Source: Uranotaenia lowii
Taxonomy: Eukaryota; Arthropoda; Insecta; Diptera; Culicidae
Direction: 5' to 3'
NCBI RefSeq assembly: GCF_029784155.1
Contig: NC_073693.1
Span: 337,482,023-337,546,022 of the forward strand
DNA: 64,000 nt
Shown: positions 22,702-34,553 of the stretch, piece after piece
How the letters are laid out: every line of letters starts with the position of its first letter
Position numbering within the stretch: the first letter of the stretch is position 1
Translations under genes and position numbers: made by a program
Notes under the pieces: generated by a model
What the model was told of the DNA's origin: nothing
Seen by the model: only the letters and a program-made list of their open reading frames with translations
Databases searched by the model: none

Positions 22702-24585
22702 AATGTTTAATGTTTAATGTTTAATGTTTAATGTTTAATGTTTAATGTTTAATGTTTAATGTTTAATGTTTAATGTTTAATGTTTAATGTTTAATGTTTA
22801 ATGTTTAATGTTTAATGTTTAATGTTTAATGTTTAATGTTTAATGTTTAATGTTTAATGTTTAATGTTTAATGTTTAATGTTTAATGTTTAATGTTTAAT
22901 GTTTAATGTTTAATGTTTAATGTTTAATGTTTAATGTTTAATGTTTAATGTTTAATGTTTAATGTTTAATGTTTAATGTTTAATGTTTAATGTTTAATGT
23001 TTAATGTTTAATGTTTAATGTTTAATGTTTAATGTTTAATGTTTAATGTTTAATGTTTAATGTTTAATGTTTAATGTTTAATGTTTAATGTTTAATGTTT
23101 AATGTTTAATGTTTAATGTTTAATGTTTAATGTTTAATGTTTAATGTTTAATGTTTAATGTTTAATGTTTAATGTTTAATGTTTAATGTTTAATGTTTAA
23201 TGTTTAATGTTTAATGTTTAATGTTTAATGTTTAATGTTTAATGTTTAATGTTTAATGTTTAATGTTTAATGTTTAATGTTTAATGTTTAATGTTTAATG
23301 TTTAATGTTTAATGTTTAATGTTTAATGTTTAATGTTTAATGTTTAATGTTTAATGTTTAATGTTTAATGTTTAATGTTTAATGTTTAATGTTTAATGTT
23401 TAATGTTTAATGTTTAATGTTTAATGTTTAATGTTTAATGTTTAATGTTTAATGTTTAATGTTTAATGTTTAATGTTTAATGTTTAATGTTTAATGTTTA
23501 ATGTTTAATGTTTAATGTTTAATGTTTAATGTTTAATGTTTAATGTTTAATGTTTAATGTTTAATGTTTAATGTTTAATGTTTAATGTTTAATGTTTAAT
23601 GTTTAATGTTTAATGTTTAATGTTTAATGTTTAATGTTTAATGTTTAATGTTTAATGTTTAATGTTTAATGTTTAATGTTTAATGTTTAATGTTTAATGT
23701 TTAATGTTTAATGTTTAATGTTTAATGTTTAATGTTTAATGTTTAATGTTTAATGTTTAATGTTTAATGTTTAATGTTTAATGTTTAATGTTTAATGTTT
23801 AATGTTTAATGTTTAATGTTTAATGTTTAATGTTTAATGTTTAATGTTTAATGTTTAATGTTTAATGTTTAATGTTTAATGTTTAATGTTTAATGTTTAA
23901 TGTTTAATGTTTAATGTTTAATGTTTAATGTTTAATGTTTAATGTTTAATGTTTAATGTTTAATGTTTAATGTTTAATGTTTAATGTTTAATGTTTAATG
24001 TTTAATGTTTAATGTTTAATGTTTAATGTTTAATGTTTAATGTTTAATGTTTAATGTTTAATGTTTAATGTTTAATGTTTAATGTTTAATGTTTAATGTT
24101 TAATGTTTAATGTTTAATGTTTAATGTTTAATGTTTAATGTTTAATGTTTAATGTTTAATGTTTAATGTTTAATGTTTAATGTTTAATGTTTAATGTTTA
24201 ATGTTTAATGTTTAATGTTTAATGTTTAATGTTTAATGTTTAATGTTTAATGTTTAATGTTTAATGTTTAATGTTTAATGTTTAATGTTTAATGTTTAAT
24301 GTTTAATGTTTAATGTTTAATGTTTAATGTTTAATGTTTAATGTTTAATGTTTAATGTTTAATGTTTAATGTTTAATGTTTAATGTTTAATGTTTAATGT
24401 TTAATGTTTAATGTTTAATGTTTAATGTTTAATGTTTAATGTTTAATGTTTAATGTTTAATGTTTAATGTTTAATGTTTAATGTTTAATGTTTAATGTTT
24501 AATGTTTAATGTTTAATGTTTAATGTTTAATGTTTAATGTTTAATGTTTAATGTTTAATGTTTAATGTTTAATGTTTAATGTTTA
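22702..24585 (+). repeat. 7-bp satellite (TTTAATG)n, about 269 copies
   Basis: Roughly 1.88 kb of uninterrupted TTTAATG with no substitution or phase slip that I can find by eye, flanked by ordinary AT-rich DNA. Each unit contains TAA and the period is not a multiple of 3, so no frame is open through it. Such homogeneity implies recent expansion or strong homogenisation, or collapse/inflation during assembly. Confidence 0.97.
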
Positions 24586-26170
24586 TCTGACTTGATGACG
24601 TTTATAATGACTTCTGATACTTAAAATAACAGTAAAACCCTGAAGAAGGAGAAATACATTACGCCGAAACGTCAGATAAAAAAGGAAAACTCTGTTTTTC
24701 TCAATAATTTGACTGAAAGCCAAAAAATTTTCAAAATTGTTCAAAAACAATTGTAACAATTTTATATTTGAAAAAAAGAGAAAGTCAGAACAGGAAAAGG
24801 TAAAAAGACAGAAAGTCATAGATCTTGGAAATCTTAAAGTCAGAGTAGAAAAATGATAGGAACTCAAAATAAAAATGTCAAAATCATGCAGTCAGAAGGT
24901 GAAATGCACACAAAGTTAATAAGTCAGAATGCTAACCGGAAAGTCCGAAAGCCAAATCGTTAGACAATAAAAAAAAAGCCAAATTGTAGGAAATTTATGA
25001 AATCAAAAAGTCAGAAGGACCGCTAGTCAGAAGATTGCAAAGTCAGAGCGTGAGAAGGTCTGAAAGCCAAAAAGTATGAAAGTTGGCAAGTAAGAATTTA
25101 GAAAAAGTCAGAAAATTGATTGAGTGTAAACGCCAGGAAGCCAGAAAACCGGATAGCCACAAGCAGCCACTTCCAAAAAGTTAAAAAATCAGAATACTTG
25201 ACAGTCAAAAAGTCAGATACCCTTCGTTTTTGGCAACACATTCGGAAACTTTGTGTTGTCTTAATCGTACCGTGAAAAAATCGAATGGTTTTTTAATTAA
25301 TTTTTTTCTCACTTATTTCTAAAAATAATCCATTGTTATACGCCATTTTTCATAAATTTTTAAGAATTTCAAATTATTCTTTGTTGCTTTTCATCATGTT
25401 TTAGGCACGTTTTGAGCCTTTTCCATGTTTATAATTTTTATTATATTCATCATATTTTTTTTTTATTTTTGTAATTTTGTCATTTTACATCTTTTTTTTT
25501 AGATATTTTTAGTTTTTTCTAGCCTTCTGTTTGTCTTTGTTTTCGAAGCAAGTTTTTTTTTATTTTTTGGTCATTTTCGATTTTTTTAAATTAAATTTGT
25601 TGTTATTTTGATTCTATTTAATTAACATTCAAAAACGTTAAAATAAAGTAATGATGATTGTCAAAATTGCACAGATCCTGTAAAAGCAGAAAATGTAAGG
25701 TAATTTTATTTAAAAAAAAACGTTCTGTTTTGGCACATGTGCCAAAATCGAATGTTGCCAAACTCTAATGTTGCCAAAATCGAATGTTGAAAACCGAAAG
25801 ATTGAAATTTATTTTAAAAAAATAAGAAACCTAGGCAGAAAGTTAAAGAGGGAGAAAATCAGGTCAAAAAAAATCATAAAGTCATTCAGTAAAAAAGTCT
25901 AAACTTCATAAAGTCAGAATATCCAGAAATATAATAGGCTGAAAGTAAGAACGTCACCAAGCTTTAAAGTAATAAAGTCATAATTTATTATAGTTATAAA
26001 GTCATGAAGTCATAAAGCCATACAAATATAAAGTCAAATAGTGATAAAGTCATAAAGTGATAAAGTCATAAAGTGATAAAGTCATTAGGTAATAAAGTCA
26101 TCGAGATGTGAAATCATAAAACTATAAAATAAAAAAATCCATTCAGTCACAAAGTTAGTAAGTCAACAAT
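24586..26170. repeat. Degenerate AAGTCA-type repeats with an AT-rich middle
   Basis: At 24780-25220 and 25840-26170 the sequence is a loose succession of AAAGTCAGAAAGTCA and ATAAAGTCATAAAGTGATAA words with a variable period of about 8-12 bp. The part between (25230-25840) is T-rich and has no feature beyond weak TTTTTGTCATTTT words. The 85 bp right after the 7-mer array contains GCCGAAACGTCAGATAAA, a word that resembles a MITE end but has no partner here. No gene. Confidence 0.6.
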
Positions 26171-27160
26171 TTTAAAAATCTGAAACATTTTTTATTCTTC
26201 TGCGATTTTGACAAACTTTTTCAAGATTTTTATAACCATGGTGGCCTGTTTCCATTTCTATATGGTAGATATCAAAATTATTTTCCCAAAACCGAATGTC
26301 TAACATTTTTTTTTGGATTTTCAGATTGAATCTCAAAAAAACGACCTTGAATTCTAAATCGAATAGTAAAATTCAAAATCCGAATCTCTCTTTTTAAGTC
26401 AAATGAGTTCAACGGCAATCAAAAGTAAACTTTAAAAAAAATTGCTTAAAGTAGCAAGAAAATGTACCGAAACCAATTCAATTAAAATGAAGACTTCTGA
26501 CCTCTCTCTAAAAGGAGAAAAAAGATTTTCAATCGGATAAAGTGCACCTTTCTGCTCACACGAGTCCAATGAAACGACATAAAGTAAAGAAAAAGTACTG
26601 GAAAGCCAATTTTTACGACCACTATTAAAAGAGTAAAGGGGGGAACTGCAGCATAAAAATAAAAAATGATACACAGCGACAAAATACCGACATCATCCTT
26701 GTGTGCAATCTTCGATTCGAGCTTAGTGTTTTCCGTTTCCTTTTTTTTCATTTTCATTTGGCAACAGCATCAGAATCTGTTCATCAGTTCCAAAGGAAAT
26801 GACAATCAATCTGGTTCTGGCTGGACGAGGACTTTTAGCAGGAGCTCAAAGATTCCGGAAGAGTTGACTTGCCAGCAAGCAAGCAAGCAAGGTAGTGAAC
26901 TAATGGGAAAAGCCACACATTTGATCCGGAATAGGAAGGTCCGATGGGATTTCGTTGCAGTCAATGATTTCCTTTCGAGGAGCAGATTTTGGAACAGTCC
27001 TTGTTCGTCCTCCATCCTGTGTTAGGGCAAAGTTACTGTTACACCCATAGAAGAGGTTGCAAAAATCCAATGCCTATTTAGCACATCTCTGTGCCGATAA
27101 TGCGCTGAAATGTGCACTGTGCCGAAGATGATATGTTTGAAAAACCGTAACTGGCATAAG
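26171..27160. other. Unique DNA, no gene supported
   Basis: Frames of 80-119 codons overlap on both strands at 26432-27025. The plus one (26666-27025) has one hydrophobic stretch and a GCAAG microrepeat near 26874-26892. It has no homology that I can recognise and no splice context. I do not call a gene. Confidence 0.35.
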
Positions 27161-27169
27161 GACTCGCCT

Positions 27170-27366
27170 CCCAACTAAAATGATGCATGACCACTACATT
27201 CAAGCAAAACAAGAAAAACATTTTATGGGATTTCGTTCCTATTGGATAATTCATCCCAGAAACAAGAAAATAAAAATATAAACCACAGCACCCGTAGGGA
27301 GAATCGAACTCAAATCACTAACCAAATGGTCTTGCCAGACCGACATCTTAACCAGTGTACTATTTG
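27170..27366 (-). mobile_element. tRNA-derived SINE candidate (minus strand)
   Basis: Read on the minus strand, the segment from about 27366 carries a tRNA-like head: an A-box-like TACACTGGTTAAGATG and a B box GAGTTCGATTC (27301-27311 on the plus strand) with a T-stem-like GAG/CTC. The head is followed by about 130 bp of non-tRNA body. The anticodon region does not fold as a normal tRNA, so a functional tRNA gene is unlikely. The 3' boundary is uncertain. Confidence 0.5.
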
Positions 27367-27565
27367 AGCTTCATGCAGGAAGAGGGATATTTATCATAGG
27401 CATTCTGCCACCGATCAATCACAAAAGAAACGCACGACAGTGGCTTCCCGGCGTTTGGCCGCCTTTCAAGGTATTCATTTGTCTTGCGATGGAAACGGGA
27501 AAGGGAACGGGAGTGGAGGAAACGGGAAACCCATTGAATGAGAACTGTGCTTTGCTTACTGCCTG

Positions 27566-27857
27566 CTATTACATACACACGCTACATATACACAGCTGCT
27601 AAAGCCGGGCAGCTTGGTCGGTGCTTGTTTGCCGGTGAATTGAAGGAATATATTCTTGTTGCTTTTGCTACATACACACGCACAGCTTAGCCGTGGTTGT
27701 TTGCCGGCAAATTGAATTGAAGGAATGTTTTTTTTGTTGTTGCTTTTACTGCATACACACGCACAGCTCGGCCGTGGTTGTTTGCCAGTGGATTGAAGGG
27801 ATTGAATTAGAAGGATGTTTTTGTTGTTGCTTTTGCTACATTCACACGCACAGCGCT
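27566..27857. repeat. Minisatellite, about 3.5 copies of an 81-87-bp unit
   Basis: The words CACACGCACAGC, GCCGTGGTTGTTTGCC and GTTGTTGCTTTT recur in order. The CATACACACG or CATTCACACG landmark is at 27671, 27752 and 27839, spacings of 81 and 87 bp. Both are multiples of 3, so a 138-codon minus-strand frame (27556-27972) stays open with a repeated Cys-Ala-Cys-Val-Cys-Ser-Lys-Ser-Asn motif. I regard coding as unproven. Confidence 0.75.
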
Positions 27858-28560
27858 CGGTTCGCTGGCTGCCTGGTGTTGGCCGGTATTTATTTCCATC
27901 CTTCTTCGTCTTGTGATGCGATAGGGAGGGACGTGAAAGCGTTTTTATTTTGTTTCTTTCAGACATACGCAATTCGGTTAACTTGGGAGATTAATGCCGG
28001 TGGGAGCAAATCGAATCAGCACCAATCGTGTTATCTTCTTGTACCAATGATGCTATGTAATTGACTACACGCCATTGGCACAGAGGCTGAATTTTGGGTG
28101 TACTCACTCACTCACTAGTGACTATGGGTCCATGACGAAAACAGAAGACAACCTGTCGTCTGTCATATCACTGCATCGATATCACGCACCTGATTTTATC
28201 TAATTCTCTTCTTCCTGACAAAAATAAAACAGAAAAAGCCATAAGCAAGATTGAATTGGATTACGACCTTTGGCACTTTGGGGAATAAACAGTAAACCTT
28301 GGGAAGCATGCATTATGGCTTTCAGTGCATCGGCATTTTTCAAAGACCAGAACCAAACTGCTTTTGTCGAAGGAATGTAAAGAAGTTCTGAAATTTCCCA
28401 AAAAGTCCCAAAAAAATTAAATCAAATGTGTCTCAGAAAACAGGTAAAATTGACATAACTTGGTTTTATTTAAAAAAAATCGGTACCTTCAACAATATTA
28501 AATTTAACGCACAAGTATTACTTACTGTTTATAATTAAGATAAATAAATATTATATTTAA
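27858..28560. other. Unique DNA, no gene recognised
   Basis: No domain-bearing frame, tRNA or repeat of note is visible. A CACTCACTCACTAG microrepeat lies near 28103-28116. Confidence 0.4.
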
Positions 28561-28566
28561 TTTTCA

Positions 28567-28738
28567 AGGTGATGGAAAATTCCAGAGAAACATGAGGGCC
28601 AAAGAAAAGAAAGAACCTAAACCATAAATATCATGAATTTCTCGAAAAATAAACAACGGCTCACCGACAGGACTTAAACCCGCAACCCGCAACGCTTCAG
28701 TACAACGGCGCGTTAGCCAATTACACTATGGTGAACGT
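28567..28738 (-). mobile_element. tRNA-derived SINE (minus strand)
   Basis: On the minus strand, from about 28738, a tRNA-like head is visible. GTTCACC can pair with GGTGAGC as an acceptor stem, an A-box-like TAATTGGCTAACGCGCC follows, and the B-box region is GCGGGTTTAAGTCCTGT with a plausible T-stem. The anticodon arm is irregular. The body that follows (TCATGATATTTATGG.. CATGTTTCTCTGGAATTTTC) is shared with the opposite-strand copy at 28850-29005. That establishes a dispersed repeat and not a tRNA gene. Confidence 0.65.
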
Positions 28739-28849
28739 GATGGAATGGACCAACACGAGCAAACAAGTCGAGCTCCATCGGTCGGTTGCTGAACCTTCCA
28801 TCGATACACTTGCCTCTTGATCAATTCTTTTGTTTCTCTACCACCAGCA

Positions 28850-29005
28850 CCCATCGACTCGGGATTTTAGCCGAGCGAGCAAAGATTGCGGGTTCAAGTC
28901 CTGTCGGTGAGCCGCTCTATCTTTTTCGAAGAATTCATGATATTTACGGCTTAATTTCTTCCTTTTCTTTGACCCTCGTGTTTCTCTAAAATTTTCCATT
29001 ACTTT
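28850..29005 (+). mobile_element. Second SINE copy in inverted orientation
   Basis: The segment carries GCGGGTTCAAGTCCTGTCGG (B box) and continues GTGAGCCGC..TTTTTCGA, TCATGATATTTACGG, TTTCTTCCTTTTCTTTG and GTGTTTCTCTAAAATTTTCC. This matches the body of the minus-strand copy 110 bp to the left. The head upstream of the B box is diverged and I cannot fold it. The two copies form an imperfect hairpin of about 120-bp arms. Confidence 0.6.
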
Positions 29006-29437
29006 AAAAATTTGATAATTATTAGGAACGAAATATATCAAGACCAAATCATATGATTTAATTTGAAATATTATTTTGTTCTGAAGGTCTCTTTTATTTA
29101 AAAAAGAGTGGTATAGGAGGTTATAATTGGCTATACTTTCAAAAGTAATGCAAACCACCTTTTAATATATTAATATAAGCATTAGAATAGTATTGAATGT
29201 GTGGGGAAGATTTCATGATCAAATTTTATAAAACGACCATATAAGTTTTGTACACTGAACACAAAATCACACTTAAAATACACTTGAAGATTCACTTCAA
29301 AGTAAGAATTCAGTGAATTTGTTCATCGTGACTCATGTACATTTCACTTGCCCCTCACTTAAATTTAAAGTGAGCGAGTCAATATTCACTTACTCATCAC
29401 TTGATTTTTAAGTGACTGGCACTTGAATTCTACTGGA
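29006..29437. other. AT-rich spacer with CACTTAA-type microrepeats
   Basis: Words such as CACTTGA, TCACTTAA and AGTGA recur at about 29265-29430. A similar patch is seen at 32460-32600. No gene is present. Confidence 0.4.
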
Positions 29438-29443
29438 TGTCCA

Positions 29444-30230
29444 CTAGACTGCCCCAAATTTGTATGGGAAATTCAAAACCTGTGAAATGTTATGCGCTGC
29501 AGGCTAAAATTGATCCTAGACCTAGTACAAGATCTCATGCCAAATTTGGGCCAGATCGGATCACGGGAAGGGGTCGCTCAACGAGCCTGAAGTTTGTATG
29601 GGATTTTGAGACATTTTGTTCGGGAGAAACATGAAAAACCAGTTTTTCATCAATAACTTTGGTTCCCGTCGGCCGATTTCTTTCAAAAAACGGGTTTTCT
29701 TAAAGCCTAAATTATGAAAAACATTTCATCCGAAGACTGCATATCGATAAGAGTTAAGACAAAAAAGTTATTAGGCTTCCAAAATGAGCTAACTTTTTTA
29801 AGGATGGTATTCATCACTGTAAATGAGTCGGGGCGGTCGAACTTATTGACGCCTCATTAGCAGTGATGAATACCACCGTAAAAAAGGTTAGCCCATTTTG
29901 GAAGTCCAATAACTTTTTTGTCTTAACTCTTATCGATATGCAGTCTTCGGATGAAATGTTTTTCATAATTTAGGCTTTAATAATAAGAAAACCCATTTTT
30001 GAAAGAAATCGGCCGACGGGAACCAAAGTTATTGATGAAAAACTGGTTTTTCATGTTTCTCCCGAACAAAATGTCTCAAAATCCCATACAAACTTCAGGC
30101 TCGTTGAGCGACCCCTTCCCGTGATCCGATCTGGCCCAAATTTGGCATGAGATCTTGTACTAGGTCTAGGATCAATTTTAGCCTGCAGCGCATAACTTTT
30201 TCAAAAGTCGGGTCATTTGGGGCACTCTAA
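29444..30230. mobile_element. Foldback element A, 787-bp palindrome, TGTCCA duplication
   Basis: The two halves are inverted copies of about 370 bp. The left end CTAGACTGCCCCAAATT is mirrored at the right by ATTTGGGGCACTCTAA. Arms share TTTGTATGGGATTTTGAGAC, CCCGTCGGCCGATTTCTTTC and GACTGCATATCGATAAGAG with their complements. The asymmetric centre is at about 29815-29875. The hexamer TGTCCA flanks both sides (29438-29443 and 30231-30236) as a target duplication. No protein frame. It is distantly related to the foldbacks at 36086 and 58927: same TTAGACTG-type terminus and similar order of words. Confidence 0.85.
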
Positions 30231-30236
30231 TGTCCA

Positions 30237-30716
30237 CATACTTCTCTGCTCACTTGACCGATCACTTAAAATTCAAATGAATCTACGAATAGCGCATGTC
30301 AACAATGTTGGGATGGAAGATGGAATATGTTTATTGTGATTTGGAATGGAAACTTAAACGAGTTATTCGTGTGCTAGTAGACGCAGAAAAAGAGTTATTT
30401 ATTGGTATTAAAAAAATTGTATACTTCCAGCGCTCGATGAAAATCTCGTTTAGCATAGCAATGTATTTCAATAGAAGAAGGTAAATTGTGATGAATTAAG
30501 CGTAACCATAATATTACATCATTTTTTTCCTTTATCTCTTCTTTTTGAAACCATCAAGTCCTGGAGATGCTATCCAATTACCAGAGGTCGGCATTAAAAC
30601 GCTATTCGCTAGTTAGTTCGCTACAGTTTTGTTTTTATATTTATTTTTTAACTTTTTTTTTAGACTTACGGCTCAAAAAACTCCATCACTTTATAGAAAA
30701 TAACATTTATCAGCAA
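30237..30716. other. AT-rich DNA without recognised features
   Basis: A 62-codon plus-strand frame at 30296-30484 has no recognisable domain. No repeat structure is obvious. Confidence 0.35.
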
Positions 30717-31828
30717 CCCGATCAGGAGAGCATATCAAAATAATAACTCGAACGTATCTCACCAAGATATTTGCATCTGATTCAGTTATAATTAAGTACT
30801 CCAAATTTTCGATTTTAAGTTTCTCCAATCTGAATTATATCTTATTCTGATTGACAAACTTGAATGGGGTTGAGCTCATATTCAATGATCAAGATTTTTT
30901 TCGGATTGTCCTAAAATAAAATGATTATATCTTATTTTGATATACGCACAACTTTTTCTGAAACACGGACATCGAAGTCAACGGCTCAAACCTTACATTA
31001 ACGAGTTTCGCTCAACAGATTCATAAAATTGAATCAAATTTTTGGGAAACCAAAAATGGGGCATGGTTTTATCAAATAATGTGGGTTATTGACCTTCCAC
31101 TAGATAATTTTCTCGAAGCACTCATATCTTGATGAGTTATAATTTTGATATAATTTGTTCTGTCCAATCCCGATCAGGAGAACATATCAAAATAATAACT
31201 CAAACGTATCTCACCAAGATATTTCTATCTGATTTAGTTATAATTAAGTACTGAAAAATATAGATTTTAAGTTTCTCCAATCTGAATTATATCTTATTTT
31301 GATTAACAGACTTGAATGGGGTTGAGATAATTTTCAATGATAAAGATTTTTTTCGGGTTGTCCCAAAATAAAATGATTATATCTTATTTTGATATATGTA
31401 CAACTTTTTCTGAAACACGGACATCGAAGTCAACGGCCCAAACCGTACATTGATGAGTTTCGCTCAACAGATCCTTAAAATTGGATCCAATTTTTGAGAA
31501 ACCAAAAATGGAACATGGTTTTAGCAAATAATGTGGTTTATTGACATTCCACTAGAAATTTTTCTCGAAACAATCATATCTTGATAAGTTATAATTTTGA
31601 TAGGTTTTGTTCTGCCTAATATCAAACTATGCTATCTGAACGAGATATAATCTTGAAAGGAGCATATCTAAAATTGATATAATTTAGCTATGATCGTATA
31701 GATTTTTTGATATAATTTGAAATATTTTAACATCCTACGAGTACTGAATTATAACTCATTTAGATAGAATAAAATAAGTAACAAAATATCTCATTTTGAT
31801 ATAATTTTGATTTTCCCTCCTGATCGGG
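30717..31828. mobile_element. TIR element with an internal 455-bp tandem duplication
   Basis: Ends CCCGATCAGGAG and CTCCTGATCGGG are perfect 12-bp inverted repeats. From 30717, a block of about 455 bp (CATATCAAAATAATAACTC .. TTTCGCTCAACAGAT..) is repeated nearly intact from about 31172, beginning again with CCCGATCAGGAGAACATATC. ATATCTTATTTTGATAT and similar near-palindromic words occur repeatedly. No coding frame and no clear target duplication. Likely a MITE that has duplicated internally. Confidence 0.65.
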
Positions 31829-32632
31829 AAGCCTGCTTGAAAAATTGCACCTAGTGGAGTTTTTTTTATCCGTTTTTTTTTTCAACAGAAATCCCGTAAG
31901 AAAATTAATTTATCAACAAAAAATTAGCGGACTAATTAGCGATTAGCGATTTAACGCCAGAAACTAGAAAAAAACATGTATCAGCATTCTTCCTTGACTG
32001 ATTACTTGTGGTGACGTTTGTCTATCTGCTAGTACAAAAATTTGATGAAAAAATAATTGAAAACGATAATTTTCTAACAAATACGGAGCAGACAAATTAG
32101 CGATTAGCGCTTTAATGCCGAACACTGCCAATTACGATTTTCTGGGAACTTTCAAGCGCAATAAAAATAAAAGTAAGTATCATGAAATTAAGTGAATAGT
32201 CGAGAAATATTGAATTTATTTATTTACATTTACAGAAAACAGCAACAAAAATGTCCAGTCTGAGTGGAAAATGGATGGTTTGTTCAAGTAGGATCATTTA
32301 TTTGGACCTAATTAATAAAATTGAAAAAAAATTGTTATTTTTCCTTTTTGTATTTCAAAAATAAATTGGTTTGAATCACAAAGTCTAAGGATAATTGAAA
32401 TGTCGAAATTCCACCTTCAAATTCTCTTTACCAAAAGACATAAACTGCCTAAGCATACATTAAAAATTCACTTAGCTGCTAACTTAAAATTCACTTTGCC
32501 ACCCTCTCAAAATTCACTTGACGATCACTTAAAATTCCCAAAATTCACTCCAATCGTCACTTACATTTTGAGTGACAATTATTTTCAGTGTAGATTGGCC
32601 TATTATTTATTAAATTTTTCATTTTTATCAGT
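31829..32632. other. AT-rich DNA without recognised features
   Basis: No gene or strong repeat is seen. The last 150 bp (32455-32600) contain several TTCACTT/AAAATTCACTT words leading into the satellite. Confidence 0.35.
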
Positions 32633-34553
32633 GTTGCCATTTTTGTCATTTTTGTCATTTTTGTCATTTTTGTCATTTTTGTCATTTTTGTCATTTTTGT
32701 CATTTTTGTCATTTTTGTCATTTTTGTCATTTTTGTCATTTTTGTCATTTCTGTAATTTTTGTCATTTTTGTCATTTTTGTCATTTTTGTCATTTTTGTC
32801 ATTTTTGTCATTTTTGTCATTTTTGTCATTTTTGTCATTTTTGTCATTTTTGTCATTTTTGTCATTTTTGTCATTTTTGTCATTTTTGTCATTTTTGTCA
32901 TTTTTGTCATTTTCGTCATTTTTGTCATTAATGTCATTAATGTCATTTTTGTCATTTTTGTCTTTTTGGTCTTTTTGGTCATTTTTGTCATTTTTGTCAT
33001 TTTTGTCATTTTTGTCATTTTTGTCATTTTTGTCATTTTTGTCATTTTTGTCATTTTTGTCATTTTTGTCATTTTTGTCATTTTTGTCATTTTTGTCATT
33101 TTTGTCATTTTTGTCATTTTTGTCATTTTTGTCATTTTTGTCATTTTTGTCATTTTTGTCATTTTTGTCATTTTTGTCATTTTTGTCATTTTTGTCATTT
33201 TTGTCATTTTTGTCATTTTTGTCATTTTTGTCATTTTTGTCATTTTTGTCATTTTTGTCATTTTTGTCATTTTTGTCATTTTTGTCATTTTTGTCATTTT
33301 TGTCATTTTTGTCATTTTTGTCATTTTTGTCATTTTTGTCATTTTTGTCATTTTTGTCATTTTTGTCATTTTTGTCATTTTTGTCATTTTTGTCATTTTT
33401 GTCATTTTTGTCATTTTTGTCATTTTTGTCATTTTCGTCATTTTTGTCATTAACGTCATTAATGTCATTTTTGTCATTTTTGTCTTTTTGGTCTTTTTGG
33501 TCTTTTTGGTCATTTTTGTCATTTTTGTCATTTTTGTCATTTTTGTCATTTTTGTCATTTTTGTCATTTTTGTCATTTTTGTCATTTTTGTCATTTTTGT
33601 CATTTTTGTCATTTTTGTCATTTTTGTCATTTTTGTCATTTTTGTCATTTTTGTCATTTTTGTCATTTTTGTCATTTTTGTCATTTTTGTCATTTTTGTC
33701 ATTTTTGTCATTTTTGTCATTTTTGTCATTTTTGTCATTTTTGTCATTTTTGTCATTTTTGTCATTTTTGTCATTTTTGTCATTTTTGTCATTTTTGTCA
33801 TTTTTGTCATTTTTGTCATTTTTGTCATTTTTGTCATTTTCGTCATTTTTGTCATTTTTGTCATTTTTGTCATTTTTGTCATTTTTGTCATTTTTGTCAT
33901 TTTTGTCATTTTTGTCATTTTTGTCATTTTTGTCATTTTTGTCATTTTAGTCATTTTTGTCATTTTTGTCATTTTTGTCATTTTTGTCATTTTTGTCATT
34001 TTTGTCATTTTTGTCATTTTTGTCATTTTTGTCATTTTTGTCATTTTTGTCATTTTTGTCATTTTTGTCATTTTTGTCATTTTTGTCATTTTTGTCATTT
34101 TTGTCATTTTTGTCATTTTTGTCATTTTTGTCATTTTTGTCATTTTTGTCATTTTTGTCATTTTTGTCATTTTTGTCATTTTTGTCATTTTTGTCATTTT
34201 TGTCATTTTTGTCATTTTTGTTATTTTTGTCATTTTTGTCATTTTTGTCATTTTTGTCATTTTTGTCATTTTTGTCATTTTTGTCATTTTTGTCATTTTT
34301 GTCATTTTTGTCATTTTTGTCATTTTTGTCATTTTTGTCATTTTTGTCATTTTTGTCATTTTTGTCATTTTTGTCATTTTTGTCATTTTTGTCATTTTTG
34401 TCATTTTTGTCATTTTTGTCATTTTTGTCATTTTTGTCATTTTTGTCATTTTTGTCATTTTTGTCATTTTTGTCATTTTTGTCATTTTTGTCATTTTTGT
34501 CATTTTTGTCATTTTTGTCATTTTTGTCATTTTTGTCATTTTTGTCATTTTTG
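32633..34553 (+). repeat. 9-bp satellite (ATTTTTGTC)n, about 213 units, with a 522-bp higher-order copy
   Basis: A nearly homogeneous array of ATTTTTGTC. A composite variant block (TTTTCGTC, two TTAATGTCA units, then TTTTTGGTC units) occurs at about 32911-32980 and again at about 33433-33510. The offset is 522 bp, exactly 58 units. The right half (33850-34550) is almost invariant. Open frames of up to 663 codons (Thr-Lys-Met on minus; Val-Ile-Phe or Ser-Phe-Leu on plus) reflect the 9-bp period. Confidence 0.96.

Noticed and set aside
22702..24585. Telomeric repeat
   Set aside because: TTTAATG is not a known arthropod telomere word and the array is interstitial with ordinary DNA on both sides.
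27297..27366. Functional tRNA gene on the minus strand
   Set aside because: The T-arm is good but the anticodon arm and acceptor are not, and a non-tRNA body follows.
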